Positions 51,390-60,350 of a DNA stretch of 64,000 nucleotides are shown in pieces (positions within the stretch are counted from its first letter, which is position 1; every line of letters begins with the position of its first letter). This stretch comes from Streptomyces sp. NBC_01431 (GTDB taxonomy: Bacteria > Actinomycetota > Actinomycetes > Streptomycetales > Streptomycetaceae). The notes under the pieces were generated by a model that did no database searches, was not told the origin of the DNA, and saw only the letters and a program-made list of their open reading frames with translations. Position numbers and translations under genes: made by a program. The stretch lies in contig NZ_CP109496.1 in the NCBI RefSeq assembly GCF_036231355.1, positions 5,704,001-5,768,000 on the forward strand, in the 5' to 3' direction.

Positions 51390-52412
51390 GTGAACCACTC
51401 CCTCCCCTTTCCGGAAGCCCTGCGTTCGGCCCTGGCCGGGCTGCTCGACGGGCTGCCGCCCTCACAGGCCGCGGGCGCCGTCGACCGGCTGATCGGCCAC
51501 TACCGCGGCGTCGTCCCCACCCACGCCCCGGTGCTGCGGGACCGCTCCGACGTCGCCGCCTACGCCGCGTACCGGATGCCCGCCACCTTCGAGGCGGTGC
51601 GCTCCGCCCTCGACGCGTTCCGGGACGCGGCCGGCGAGTGGACCCCGGCCACCCACACCGACATCGGCGGCGGCACTGGCGCTGCGAGCTGGGCGGTCGC
51701 CGAGGCCTGGCAGGACGAAACCGGCGGGCCCGTCGTCACCACCGTCCTGGACTGGGCGGAGCCCGCGCTCGCCGTCGGCCGTGAGCTCGCCGAGGCCTCC
51801 GGGCTCCCCGGCCTGAGCACCGCCCGCTGGGAACGGGCCCGCATCGGCTCGGCGCTCACCCTGGACAGCGCCGACCTCATCACCGTCTCCTACGTCCTGA
51901 ACGAGCTCACCCCCGACGACCGAAGCTCCCTCGTGGACGCCGCCGCCGGCGCCGCCACCGGCGCCGTCGTCATCGTGGAGCCCGGCACCCCCGACGGCTA
52001 CGCCCGGATCATCGAGGCGCGCGACCGGCTGATCGCGGCCGGTTTCCACATCGCCGCGCCCTGCCCGCACAGCGCCGCCTGCCCCATCGAGCCCGGCACC
52101 GACTGGTGCCACTTCTCGGCCCGCGTCAGCCGGTCTTCCCTGCACCGCCAGGTCAAGGGGGGCTCACTGGCGTACGAGGACGAGAAGTTCAGCTACGTCG
52201 CCGCCACCAGGTTCCCGTGCGAGCCCGCCCCGGCGCGGGTCATCCGCAGGCCCCAGATCCGCAAGGGCCAGGTGCTGCTCGACCTGTGCACCGCCGAGGA
52301 GCAGCTGCGCCGCGACACGGTCACCAAACGCCATGGCGCTCTGTACCGCGCGGCCCGGGATGCCGGGTGGGGCGACGCCTGGCCGCCCCACCCCGCAGAG
52401 CCCGCCCCTTAG
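51390..52412 (+). CDS. Rsm22-like small ribosomal subunit methyltransferase
   Basis: 340 residues from the GTG at 51390. The SAM site is HTDIGGGTGAASWA, followed by DLITVSYVLNELTPDDR. The Rsm22 family cysteine cluster (PCPHSAACPIE...DWCHF) and SYVAATRFP are visible. Mitochondrial members assist small-subunit rRNA methylation and may carry an Fe-S cluster on these cysteines. It abuts the convergent dimethylargininase gene with no spacer (stops at 52410-52412 and 52413-52415). Confidence 0.9.
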   Translation: MNHSLPFPEALRSALAGLLDGLPPSQAAGAVDRLIGHYRGVVPTHAPVLRDRSDVAAYAAYRMPATFEAVRSALDAFRDAAGEWTPATHTDIGGGTGAASWAVAEAWQDETGGPVVTTVLDWAEPALAVGRELAEASGLPGLSTARWERARIGSALTLDSADLITVSYVLNELTPDDRSSLVDAAAGAATGAVVIVEPGTPDGYARIIEARDRLIAAGFHIAAPCPHSAACPIEPGTDWCHFSARVSRSSLHRQVKGGSLAYEDEKFSYVAATRFPCEPAPARVIRRPQIRKGQVLLDLCTAEEQLRRDTVTKRHGALYRAARDAGWGDAWPPHPAEPAP

Positions 52413-53255
52413 TCAGGAACGCAGTTCCTGCGTACAGCACTTCACACTGCCGCCGCCCTTGAGCAGCTCGCCCAGGTCCATGGCGACCGGCTCGAAGCCG
52501 CGGGCGCGCAGCGGCTCGAAGAGGCCGGCGGCGGCCTGGGGGAGCAGGACGTGGTGGCCGTCGCTGACCGCGTTGAGCCCGAGCGCCGCGGCGTCCGGCT
52601 CCTCGGCGATCAGGGCGTGCGGGAACAGCCTGGACAGCACGGCCCGGCTGCCGGGCGAGAAGGCCGGCGGGTAGTACATGATCTCGTCGGCCGTGTCGTC
52701 GAGGACGCAGAGGGCCGTGTCCAGGTGGTAGTAACGCGGGTCGACCAGGTCGAGGCCGATCACCGGGCGGCCGAAGAACTCCTGGGCCTCGTCGTGCGAG
52801 AGCGGGCTGGAGCGGAAGCCGCGCCCGGCGAGCAGATAGGAGGCCGTGACGGCGAAGTCGCCTTCGCCCTCGTTGATGTGGGACGGCTCGTGGACGGTGG
52901 TGAAACCGTGGGCACGGAACCAGTCGAGGTGGGCCTCGGCCTCCGCGGCGCGTTCCGGATGCGCGAAGCGGGCGCCGAGCACCCGGCCGTCGATCACGGT
53001 GGCTCCGTTGGCGGCGAAGACCATGTCGGGCAGGTCGGGGCGGGGTTCGAGCAGCTCGACGGTGTGGCCGAACGAGCGGTAGCGGTCGCGCAGGTCCTCC
53101 CACTGGGCCAGGGCCAGCGGCAGGTCGACCGGTTTCGCGGGATCCATCCAGGGATTGATGGAGTACGTGACCTTGAAGTATGCCGGTGGGCACATCAGAT
53201 AGCGCCGGGGTCGGGCGGTTCTCGGGGTGCGGAGGTCACGGGCGATACGAGGCAA
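52413..53255 (-). CDS. Dimethylarginine dimethylaminohydrolase-like amidinotransferase
   Basis: 280 residues from the TTG at 53255, which has GAGGAG 6 bases upstream and gives the family start PRIARDLRTPRTARPRRYLMCPP; an ATG at 53195 is a shorter alternative. Guanidine-modifying superfamily motifs are present: FAANGATVIDG, HINEGEGDFAV, the catalytic His in SDGHHVLLP and the nucleophilic Cys in GGSVKCCTQEL (C273 likely). It should hydrolyse methylated arginine or a related guanidine to citrulline or ornithine-type products. Confidence 0.88.
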   Translation of the reverse strand: MPRIARDLRTPRTARPRRYLMCPPAYFKVTYSINPWMDPAKPVDLPLALAQWEDLRDRYRSFGHTVELLEPRPDLPDMVFAANGATVIDGRVLGARFAHPERAAEAEAHLDWFRAHGFTTVHEPSHINEGEGDFAVTASYLLAGRGFRSSPLSHDEAQEFFGRPVIGLDLVDPRYYHLDTALCVLDDTADEIMYYPPAFSPGSRAVLSRLFPHALIAEEPDAAALGLNAVSDGHHVLLPQAAAGLFEPLRARGFEPVAMDLGELLKGGGSVKCCTQELRS

Positions 53256-53429
53256 TGAGGGCTCCTCACGGGCGACTTGGGCCGCACGAGCGCGCAGCCC
53301 CGTGCAGCCCATGGTCCGCCGTGCCGGGCGTGCGCGCAGTGAACCGTCCGGGTGTTTTTTCTTCTGAGCCATCCGGTTCATGCGCGCGTTCACGACGCTT
53401 GTGTTGTCATACGTCCCTCCTCCAACATC

Positions 53430-53614
53430 GCCGCCCTCGCCGGCGTCGGCCTTGATCCCCGCATCGCCTCGGCCCCGACATCGATCCCCGCATCGCCGTG
53501 GAGCTGCTCGTCGGTCCGCTCACCCGTCGGCGGCTGCTGCGCACTCTGCCGCTCACCTCTGCGTACGGGTACGGCGTCGTCTCCCACGTGCTGCGCACAA
53601 CCGTCCCGCACTGA
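53430..53614 (+). pseudogene. TetR-family C-terminal fragment
   Basis: The frame ending at the TGA 53612 reads DIDPRIAVELLVGPLTRRRLL...AYGYGVVSHVLRTTV, which matches the end of many TetR-family effector domains (xDPxLAVxLLxGPLxxRxL). A stop at 53453 closes this frame upstream, and GATCCCCGCATCGCC is duplicated at 53454 and 53482 in different frames. No helix-turn-helix half is present. It appears to be a decayed regulator of which only the C-terminal 45 codons remain. Confidence 0.5.
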
Positions 53615-53756
53615 TCACCCGGGAGCTGCCCGTTGGTCACGGGCGGGTCATGTCACACACCCCGGTTGTCCAGTGCGGTCACCCGGGGAGCAGGATGGTG
53701 GGACGATGTTCATCGTGGACGAGTCCGTTGGGGCCAACGGTGAGGTGAGGGGATAG

Positions 53757-54494
53757 ATGGGCGCTGAGTTCGGCCGTTCCCGCGGCGAGGAGAGCAAACT
53801 GTCCCGCTGGCTGCGCAGGCGTCCCAAGGACGCTCCGGGCGCGGACCAGGGCCGGCTTGAGCTGCTCCTGGCCGTGGCCGCCGCCGACCTGCCGCTGGCG
53901 CCCGCCGCGTACCCCGTCGGTTTCCGGTGTTCCTGCGAACGGGTCGGGTGTCCCACGCCCGCCCGCCACCCCGTCTCCTTCGCCTGGCAGACGCAGTCCA
54001 CCACCGACCGCGCGCAGGTCGAGCGGTGGGCCCTCGGCCAGCCCGAGGCCAACTTCATCACCGCGACCGGCATGGTCCACGACGTGCTCGACGTACCGCT
54101 CGAAGCGGGTCGCGAAGCGCTCGCCCGGCTCCTCTCCGAGGGGGTCGACGTCGGGCCCGTCGCGGAAGCCGGCGGCGAGGGGGACCACGGGCGGATGCTG
54201 TTCTTCACCGCGACCCGGGGTACGCCCGAGGACGAGGACGAATGGTGGCCCTGCGAGCTCGACTGCCATCCCGAGACGATGGACGAGCATCCGGGGCTGC
54301 GGTGGCACTGCCGGGGGAGTTACGTACTGGTGCCGCCGGCCCGCTTGCCGGGGGAGCTTGGGGTGGGATGGGTGCGGGGGCCGGAGCATGGGCTTCCGGA
54401 TCCGCTGACGTTGCTTGAGGCGTTGACCGATGCGTGTGCGCGGTATGCGGGGGCGGCTGGCTCGCACGCCGCGGCGTGGCCCCTGGGGCGGTAG
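53757..54494 (+). CDS. Bifunctional DNA primase/polymerase-like (Prim-Pol) protein
   Basis: 245 residues from the ATG at 53757. The N-terminal half matches AEP-type Prim-Pol proteins common in Streptomyces: AAADLPLAPAAYPVGFRCSCERVGCPTPARHPVSFAWQ, with the CxC...C zinc-like cysteines, QVERWALGQPEANFITATG, and WRHCRGSYVLVPP-like end strands. Catalytic aspartates of active primases are not clearly recognised. It stands alone, without a helicase or phage genes. Confidence 0.75.
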   Translation: MGAEFGRSRGEESKLSRWLRRRPKDAPGADQGRLELLLAVAAADLPLAPAAYPVGFRCSCERVGCPTPARHPVSFAWQTQSTTDRAQVERWALGQPEANFITATGMVHDVLDVPLEAGREALARLLSEGVDVGPVAEAGGEGDHGRMLFFTATRGTPEDEDEWWPCELDCHPETMDEHPGLRWHCRGSYVLVPPARLPGELGVGWVRGPEHGLPDPLTLLEALTDACARYAGAAGSHAAAWPLGR

Positions 54495-54559
54495 CCCCCG
54501 GCGGGTGGGCGCCTTCGGCGCGAGTTCCCCATCCCGCCCCTTCCCGAAACCCTCCGGGG

Positions 54560-55165
54560 GTGGGGGGTAAGGAAGCTGAAGGTTGCTCCCCGGGGCTGCG
54601 CCCCGGACCCTCTCGGGGCCTGCGCCTCCTGGACTCCCTCGGGGCTTGTGCCCCTGGACTCCCACAGGCCTGCGCCCCTGGGCCCCCAAGTGGCTTGTGC
54701 CCTCGGACCCCCTCGGGGCTTGTGCCCCTGGACTCCCACAGGCCTGCGCCCCTGGGCCCCCAAGTGGCCTGTGCCCTCGGACCCCCTCGGGGCCTGTGCC
54801 CCTGGACTCCCACAGGCCTGCGCCCCTGGGCCCCCAAGTGGCCTGTGCCCTCGGACCCCCTCGGGGCCTGTGCCCCTGGACTCCCTCGGGCTGCGCCCCG
54901 GACCGCCTCGGGGCCTGCGCCCCGGGCGCCTTGACGGGGTTGCGGTCCGCGGCCGCCTTACGCGCTGCCCTTTGGACGCCTTCGCGGACTGCGCCTCCTC
55001 GGCCTCTCGGGGCTGCGGACCCCACGGGCTTGGCCCCCCGGGACCCCCCACGGGGCTGCGCCCCGGACCCCGCGGGGCCTGCGCCCCGGACCTCCACGGA
55101 GGGCTGCGCCCCGGACCCCTGGGGCCCCGCGGGCTTCGCCCCGGGATCGGTTCGCCGGGGGCCCC
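54560..55165. repeat. Long GC-rich repeat region with three 74-bp units
   Basis: The 679-base gap 54495-55173 holds no gene. It is built from variants of GGGGCCTGTGCCCCTGGACT, many of them self-complementary. Three successive 74-bp units are nearly identical, with CCCACAGG at 54661, 54735 and 54809. Flanking parts contain looser single copies (CGGGGCTGCGCCCCGGAC type, around 54590, 54890, 55060 and 55110). Open frames here are artefacts of composition. Confidence 0.9.
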
Positions 55166-55173
55166 TCACGGGA

Positions 55174-56154
55174 TTACTCGCCCTTCGTTGAGATCAAGCC
55201 CTCCACCATGTTCGCCACCACCGTTCGGCCCTGGGGTGGGATCAGGGCCAGTTCGTTGGAGATCCACTCTCTGGTCAGGGAGGTTTTGACCTGGCCGGTC
55301 AGGAGGGCTTTCTCGTCGGGGGTGATGTTCAGGGCCACGCCCTTCGCCGCCGTCTGGCGTTCGAAGTGGCGGGTCGAGAAGAAGACCAGCGCCTGGCCGT
55401 CCGCCGTGCGCAGGCCCAGCGGCGCGAAGTCGCCGTCGGTCAGGGGTTGGTCGATGAACTGGGTGATCCGGCCGGAGCTGACCGCGTTCTTGCGGCGCGC
55501 CTCGCGCCAGCCGCTGGTGTGCTGGCCGTCCGCGAACGCCGGCGGCTTCCCGTCCTGGAGGTACGAGGCGTAGTCCGCGCTGAGGTCCTTCGGGGCGAGC
55601 ACGAGCGAGGGGTCGTCGGGGCTCACCGGCTCCGCCCAGCCGTCCTTGTCCGTCTTGAAGGCGGGCACGGCCGTGGCGCCCAGGACCGACAGGTAGGCGG
55701 CCTTCCACACCTGGTCCGGGCCACCGCGTATGAAGAGCAGCAGCCAGCGGGTGTCGTCCGGGCCCTTGTCGTCACGGTCCCGGTTGGAGTCGGTGTCGGC
55801 GACGAACCAGCGCGGCCAGCCCGCCTGCTTGGGGATCGTGAACTTCGCGTCCGTCAGCGTCAGCGGCGAGTGCTGGCTGTTGCCGCCCGGGTCGGTCACA
55901 TGGCGCGCCTTGAGGCCTGCCTGGTTGGTGGCGCCGAGCGCGCCGGTGACCCGGCCCGCGTCCAGGGCCGGGTCGTAGGCCTTGTCGGCCTTGTTGTAGG
56001 CGTCGGTGAAGTCGGCGAGTGCCTGGGCGGCCTCAGCCTTCGTCGCCGAGGGTACGACTTCCCGCTCCCCGTGCACCGTCACGCAGCCGCTCGCGGTCAC
56101 CGTCAGTACGGTCGCCGTCGCGAGCCCCGCCACCAGCCGACTCACCCGTCTCAT
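55174..56154 (-). CDS. Putative lipoprotein linked to efeUOB
   Basis: 326 residues from the ATG at 56154. The signal MRRVSRLVAGLATATVLTVT leads to the lipobox ASGC (C24). The mature part includes AAQALADFTDAYNKADKAYD, TIPKQAGWPRWFVADTD and WLLLFIRGGPDQVWKAAYLS, a beta-rich domain with no catalytic motif I recognise. Its start lies inside the end of efeU (122-base overlap, different frame), implying coupled translation. Location suggests a role near the iron uptake system, unproven. Confidence 0.8.
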   Translation of the reverse strand: MRRVSRLVAGLATATVLTVTASGCVTVHGEREVVPSATKAEAAQALADFTDAYNKADKAYDPALDAGRVTGALGATNQAGLKARHVTDPGGNSQHSPLTLTDAKFTIPKQAGWPRWFVADTDSNRDRDDKGPDDTRWLLLFIRGGPDQVWKAAYLSVLGATAVPAFKTDKDGWAEPVSPDDPSLVLAPKDLSADYASYLQDGKPPAFADGQHTSGWREARRKNAVSSGRITQFIDQPLTDGDFAPLGLRTADGQALVFFSTRHFERQTAAKGVALNITPDEKALLTGQVKTSLTREWISNELALIPPQGRTVVANMVEGLISTKGE

Positions 56155-57007
56155 GAACCGCCTTCTGCCCCTCGACCCTCGTAGTCCCCACGGACTTCCG
56201 GAACCCTACCGGGGCGAAGAAGAACACGAGCGTGGGGATCAGGTAGAGGGCCCACACCATGACCTGGACGACGGTCGGATCGGGCTGGAAGTTGAGGACG
56301 CCCTTGAGGAGGGTGCCGTACCAGCTGTCCGGCGGAATGGCCGAACTGACGTCGAAGGCCTTGGAGTTGATGCCCGCGACGAAGTCGGCCTCCTGGAGGT
56401 CGTGCACGCCGTACGCGAGGACGCCCGCCGCGACGACCACCAGCATGCCGCCGGTCCACGTGAAGAACTTCGAGAGGTTGATCTTCAGCGCGCCGCGGTA
56501 GAACAGCCAGCCGAGGAACACCGCGGTGGCCAGGCCGAGCAGGGCACCGATCATCGGCTGGGCCGTGCCGTTCTCGGAGCCGGCCGCGTGCACCGACGTC
56601 CACACGAACAGCGCGGTCTCCAGGCCCTCGCGGCCGACCGCCAGGAACGCGGTCGCCACCAGCGCCCCGGTGCCCATGCGCAGCGCCGAGTCGAGCTTGC
56701 CCTGGAGCTCGGTCTTCAGGTGCCGCGCGGTGCGCCGCATCCAGAACACCATCCAGGTGACCAGGCCCACCGCGATGATCGACAGCGAACCGCCGAGCGC
56801 CTCCTGGGCCTTGAACGTCATTTCCTGCGAGCCGAATTCGAGCCCGGCGCCGAACGCGAACGCCACGACGACGGCCACGGCCACGCCGATCCACACCGGC
56901 TTCAGGGCGTCGCGGCGGTCGGTCTTCACCAGGTACGCGACCAGGATGCAGACGACCAGGCTGGCCTCAAGCCCTTCGCGCAGGCCGATCAGATAGTTGG
57001 CGAACAT
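56033..57007 (-). CDS. efeU: Ferrous/ferric iron permease EfeU (FTR1 family)
   Basis: 324 residues from the ATG at 57007. Seven hydrophobic segments and the two REGLE motifs that carry iron through the membrane (R10-E14 and R126-E130) are present. The C-terminal tail after about residue 280 is polar, Gly/Asp/Arg-rich and overlaps the lipoprotein gene, so it may be dispensable. It works with EfeO and EfeB in iron uptake. The order efeO-efeB-efeU is all on the minus strand, with 9 bases between efeB and efeU. Confidence 0.94.
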   Translation of the reverse strand: MFANYLIGLREGLEASLVVCILVAYLVKTDRRDALKPVWIGVAVAVVVAFAFGAGLEFGSQEMTFKAQEALGGSLSIIAVGLVTWMVFWMRRTARHLKTELQGKLDSALRMGTGALVATAFLAVGREGLETALFVWTSVHAAGSENGTAQPMIGALLGLATAVFLGWLFYRGALKINLSKFFTWTGGMLVVVAAGVLAYGVHDLQEADFVAGINSKAFDVSSAIPPDSWYGTLLKGVLNFQPDPTVVQVMVWALYLIPTLVFFFAPVGFRKSVGTTRVEGQKAVHETGESAGGGARDGDRTDGDRERLRDGARGAGSRTLGDEG

Positions 57008-57016
57008 GTCGTCCTC

Positions 57017-58279
57017 TCAGCCGAAGAGTCCCCGGCCCCACCAGTCGCCCTTGTCGCGGACGCCCGGCGGGATCGCGAAAATCGCCGAACCCACGTGCTG
57101 GATGTATTCGTTGAGCGCGTCGTGGCGGGCCAGACTGCGCTGGAGCGGGAGGAAGCCCTTGCGCACGTCGCGCTGGTAGGCCAGGAAGAACAGGCCCGCG
57201 TCCAGACGGCCCAGGCCGTCCGTGCCGTCCGTGAAGGAGTAGCCGCGGCGCAGGATCCGTACGCCGTCGTTCGAGTCGGGGTGTGCGAGGCGGACGTGCG
57301 CGGTCGGCTTCATCGCCTTCAGGAACGGCTCGTCGCGCTCCTTGGACTTGCCGACCGGGGCGCCCTCGCCCTTGTCGCGGCCGAACACGTCCTCCTGCTC
57401 CTGGAGCGAGGTGCGGTCCCAGGTCTCGATGTGCATCCGGATGCGGCGGGCCACCAGGTAGGAGCCGCCGGTCATCCAGTCGGTGCCGTCCTTCTCGCCG
57501 ACCCAGACGTGCTGGTCGAGGGCCTTGGTGTCGGTTCCCGAGACGTTCCGGGTGCCGTCCTTGAAGCCCATCATGTTGCGCGGGGTCTGGGCGTCCGGCG
57601 TCGTGGACGACGTCTTGCCGAAGCCGAGCTGCGACCAGCGGACGGCGACCTTGCCCATGCCGATGCGGGCCAGGTTGCGGATCGCGTGCACCGCGACCTG
57701 CGGGTCGTCCGCGCAGGCCTGCACGCACAGGTCGCCGCCGCTGCGGGCCGCGTCGAGGTTGTCGCCGGGGAACTGCTCGATGTCGACCAGCGCCTCGGGG
57801 CGCCGGGACTCAAGTCCGAAGCGGCCCTTGGCGAAGAGGGAGGGGCCGACGCCGAAGGTCAGGGTGAGCCGGGACGGCTTGAGGCCGAGCGCCTCGCCCG
57901 TGTCGTCCGGCGGCGCCTCGGCGAGACCGCCGTACGCGCCCTGGCCGACGGCCTTGCCCTCGGTCATCGCGGCGGCGGCCGCCGTCCAGTCCTTGAGGAG
58001 CTGGACGAGTTCGGCGCGGTCCTTGGTCGTCACGTCGAACGAGGCGAAGTGCAGCCGGTCCTGGACGGCGGTGGCTATGCCCGCCTGGTGGTCGCCGTGG
58101 AACGGCACCGCGGCGCCCGTGTCCGCGGCGGGCACCGCGTCGCTCCCGCCGCTCTTCACGACGGCGACGGTGCCGCCGGCCGCGGCCGCGCCGAGCGCGA
58201 GTCCCGCGCCGCCCCAGCCGAGCAGCGCCCGGCGGGACGGTGACCTGCCGGGCCCGGTGGCCTCGGTCGTGTCGCTCAT
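57017..58279 (-). CDS. efeB: DyP-type heme peroxidase EfeB, Tat-exported
   Basis: 420 residues from the ATG at 58279. A twin-arginine signal (SPSRRALLGWGGAGLALGAAAAGG) directs folded export. The DyP motif GFKDGTRN holds D241, and the proximal heme His is expected in TAHVRLAHP or the nearby IRMHIETW region. EfeB-type peroxidases oxidise Fe(II) or dyes, and a heme-iron release role has been debated. It lies between efeO and efeU in the operon. Confidence 0.95.
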   Translation of the reverse strand: MSDTTEATGPGRSPSRRALLGWGGAGLALGAAAAGGTVAVVKSGGSDAVPAADTGAAVPFHGDHQAGIATAVQDRLHFASFDVTTKDRAELVQLLKDWTAAAAAMTEGKAVGQGAYGGLAEAPPDDTGEALGLKPSRLTLTFGVGPSLFAKGRFGLESRRPEALVDIEQFPGDNLDAARSGGDLCVQACADDPQVAVHAIRNLARIGMGKVAVRWSQLGFGKTSSTTPDAQTPRNMMGFKDGTRNVSGTDTKALDQHVWVGEKDGTDWMTGGSYLVARRIRMHIETWDRTSLQEQEDVFGRDKGEGAPVGKSKERDEPFLKAMKPTAHVRLAHPDSNDGVRILRRGYSFTDGTDGLGRLDAGLFFLAYQRDVRKGFLPLQRSLARHDALNEYIQHVGSAIFAIPPGVRDKGDWWGRGLFG

Positions 58280-58305
58280 GACGAATCTCCTCCTGGCTCC
58301 GGGTC

Positions 58306-59451
58306 TTACTTCGCGACGGCCGCGGCGAGCTTGGACAGCGGCTCGGCGAGCGCGTTGACGGTGTCCGAGAGCTGCTTTCGGTCGCTCTCGCCGACCTTGT
58401 CGTACGCGGTGAAGTCGTAGGAGTTCTTGTCGGTGCGGTACTTGTCGAGCAGCGTGTTCAGGGCCGCGAACTGCTTGTCCAGCTCGGTGGCGAGGGCCGG
58501 GTCGTTCTTCGCGGCGACCGGCTTGAGCAGCTCGTACGCCTTCTGGGCGCCCTCGACGTTGCCCTTGAAGTCGGACAGGTCGGTGTGGCTGTAGCGGTCC
58601 TCCTCACCGGTGATCTTCCCGGTGGCGACCTCGTCGAGGAGTTCCTTGGCGCCGTTGGCCATCGAGGTCGGGGTGATCTCGGCGGTGCCGACCCGCTTCT
58701 GCCAGTCGGTCAGGTCCTTGTCCAGCTCGGTGGCCAGGCCCTTCTCCTCGTCGCCGATCTTGTTGTCGACCCACAGCGACTTCTCCAGGCGGTGCCACCC
58801 GGTCCACTTCTGGCCCTTCTCCAGGCCGTCCTCGCGGGTGTCGGTCTTCGGGTCGATGTCGCCGAAGGACTCGGCGACCGGCTCGGTGCGCTCCCAGCCC
58901 AGGCGCGAGGGGGCGAACGCCTTCTTCGCTGCGTCCACGTCACCGGCCCGCACCGCGTCCGTGAAGACCTTGACCTTGGGCAGCGTCTCGTCGGCCTGCT
59001 CCTGCGCGTACTTGCGGTATTCGGCGACGGCGGTGTCCAGCTGCGGGTTGCGCTTGACGGCGGTGCCGCCGGTGACGGTGACCTTCTGGCGGATGCCGTC
59101 GCCCTTCATGCCGGGCTTGCAGGCGACCTCGTACGACCCGGCCTTGACCTCGGCGGTGAGCTGCTGGTTGAGGCCGGGGCCGATGTTCTCGCGCTCGGCG
59201 ACTATGCGGTCGTCGGGGAAGAGGAGGTAGACCTCGGTGACCTTGGAGCCCTTGTTCTCCACGTCGAACTTCACGTGGCCGGCCGGGAACTCGGTCTTCG
59301 ACAGCTTGCAGGAGTCGTCGGTGGCGGTCACCTGGATCGCGTCACCGGCGCTGGCGCCCTTGGCGTCGCTCTTGTCGGCGCAGCCCGTGACGGCGGTCAG
59401 GGCCGCCACGGCAGCGGCGGCGGTGACTACGGAGGTACGGACGGGTCGCAT
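58306..59451 (-). CDS. efeO: Iron-binding lipoprotein EfeO (cupredoxin plus imelysin/M75)
   Basis: 381 residues from the ATG at 59451. A lipoprotein signal ends in AVTGC (C24). The N-terminal cupredoxin-like domain (about 35-130, TDDSCKLSKTEFPAGHVKFDVENKG) is followed by the imelysin/M75 domain with the metal motif GWHRLEKSLW (H-x-x-E). It should capture periplasmic-side iron and pass it to EfeU. A DtxR/DmdR-type iron box lies 52 bases upstream of the start. Confidence 0.95.
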   Translation of the reverse strand: MRPVRTSVVTAAAAVAALTAVTGCADKSDAKGASAGDAIQVTATDDSCKLSKTEFPAGHVKFDVENKGSKVTEVYLLFPDDRIVAERENIGPGLNQQLTAEVKAGSYEVACKPGMKGDGIRQKVTVTGGTAVKRNPQLDTAVAEYRKYAQEQADETLPKVKVFTDAVRAGDVDAAKKAFAPSRLGWERTEPVAESFGDIDPKTDTREDGLEKGQKWTGWHRLEKSLWVDNKIGDEEKGLATELDKDLTDWQKRVGTAEITPTSMANGAKELLDEVATGKITGEEDRYSHTDLSDFKGNVEGAQKAYELLKPVAAKNDPALATELDKQFAALNTLLDKYRTDKNSYDFTAYDKVGESDRKQLSDTVNALAEPLSKLAAAVAK

Positions 59452-59502
59452 GCGGGCTCCACGCTGGATCAGGGTCGACAGGCCGACTGAGGCGAACCTA
59501 AC

Positions 59503-59521
59503 TTAACCGAGCCTTACCTCA
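59503..59521. promoter_or_regulatory. Iron box (DtxR/DmdR type) before efeO
   Basis: TTAACCGAGCCTTACCTCA agrees with the reverse-oriented consensus TTAGGTGAGCCTAACCTAA at 14 of 19 positions. The overlapping CCTAACTTAACC extends it. Its position just ahead of efeO fits iron-dependent repression. Confidence 0.65.
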
Positions 59522-59660
59522 CCTATGTCCATGGGGTGAGTGATTCAGCTCTCACCGGTCACGGCCCCGTCACGGGCCGGCCGTCCTGCGTCCTGGTGCC
59601 GGGGGCGGGCGAGGAGCCCCGGCCGGGAGGTTCGGCGCTCTCTGCTGCTTCAATGCACGC

Positions 59661-60347
59661 GTGACGGAACTCGACGTACTGATCGACGTGCTCAACGTCT
59701 TCTGCGGGCCCGACGGGCGGCACGGCAACGCCCTCGGCGTGGTGCGCGAGGGCGCGGCCGTGCCCGGTGCCGCCGACCGGCAGGAGCTCGCGCGTCAACT
59801 CGGCTTCAGCGAGACCGTGTTCGTGGACGACCCCGAGCGCGGGACCGTCGTCATCCACACCCCCACCCTCCGGCTGCCCTTCGCCGGGCACCCGCTGGTC
59901 GGCGTCGCCTGGCTGCTCGACCTGGACCTCCTTGAACTGCCCGTCGGCGACGTCTTCGCCCGCCAGGACGGCGAGTTCACCTGGATCACCGCCCGCGCGC
60001 AGTGGGCGCCCCCGCGCACGCTCCGTCAGTACGCCTCGGCCGCCGAGGTCGACGCGCTCGCCGTGCCCGAGCCCGGGGAGTGGGTGTACGCCTGGGGCTG
60101 GGAGGACGAGGCCGCCGGGCGGGTGCGGGCGCGGGGCTTCCCCGGGCGCGGCGACGGCATCGACGAGGACGAGGCGACCGGCGCCGCCGCCCTGCTGCTC
60201 ACCCAGCAGCTCGGCCGGGCCCTGAACATCAGGCAGGGCCGCGGCTCCCAGCTCCTCACCGCCCCGGGCCCGGACGGCACGATCGAGCTGGGCGGGCGCG
60301 TGAGGTTGGAACGCTCTGTCACCCGAGGCCTTGCGCGAAGCCTTTAG
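59661..60347 (+). CDS. Short PhzF-family protein
   Basis: 228 residues from the GTG at 59661, about 60 fewer than a full PhzF. The N-lobe markers are kept in altered form (VLNVFCGPDGRHGNALGVV, LGFSETVFV with the conserved Glu, LPFAGHPLVGVAWLL). The C-lobe has DEDEATGAAALLLTQQLG in place of DPATG. The central region between the lobes is shortened. It may be a reduced isomerase or a binding protein. It is divergent from efeO. Confidence 0.8.
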   Translation: MTELDVLIDVLNVFCGPDGRHGNALGVVREGAAVPGAADRQELARQLGFSETVFVDDPERGTVVIHTPTLRLPFAGHPLVGVAWLLDLDLLELPVGDVFARQDGEFTWITARAQWAPPRTLRQYASAAEVDALAVPEPGEWVYAWGWEDEAAGRVRARGFPGRGDGIDEDEATGAAALLLTQQLGRALNIRQGRGSQLLTAPGPDGTIELGGRVRLERSVTRGLARSL

Positions 60348-60350
60348 AGT

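Noticed and set aside
54320..55051. Pro/Gly-rich repetitive frames on both strands (collagen-like translations)
   Set aside because: They arise from the 74-bp and GGGGCTGCGCCCC repeats; the period is not a multiple of three, so no frame is maintained.
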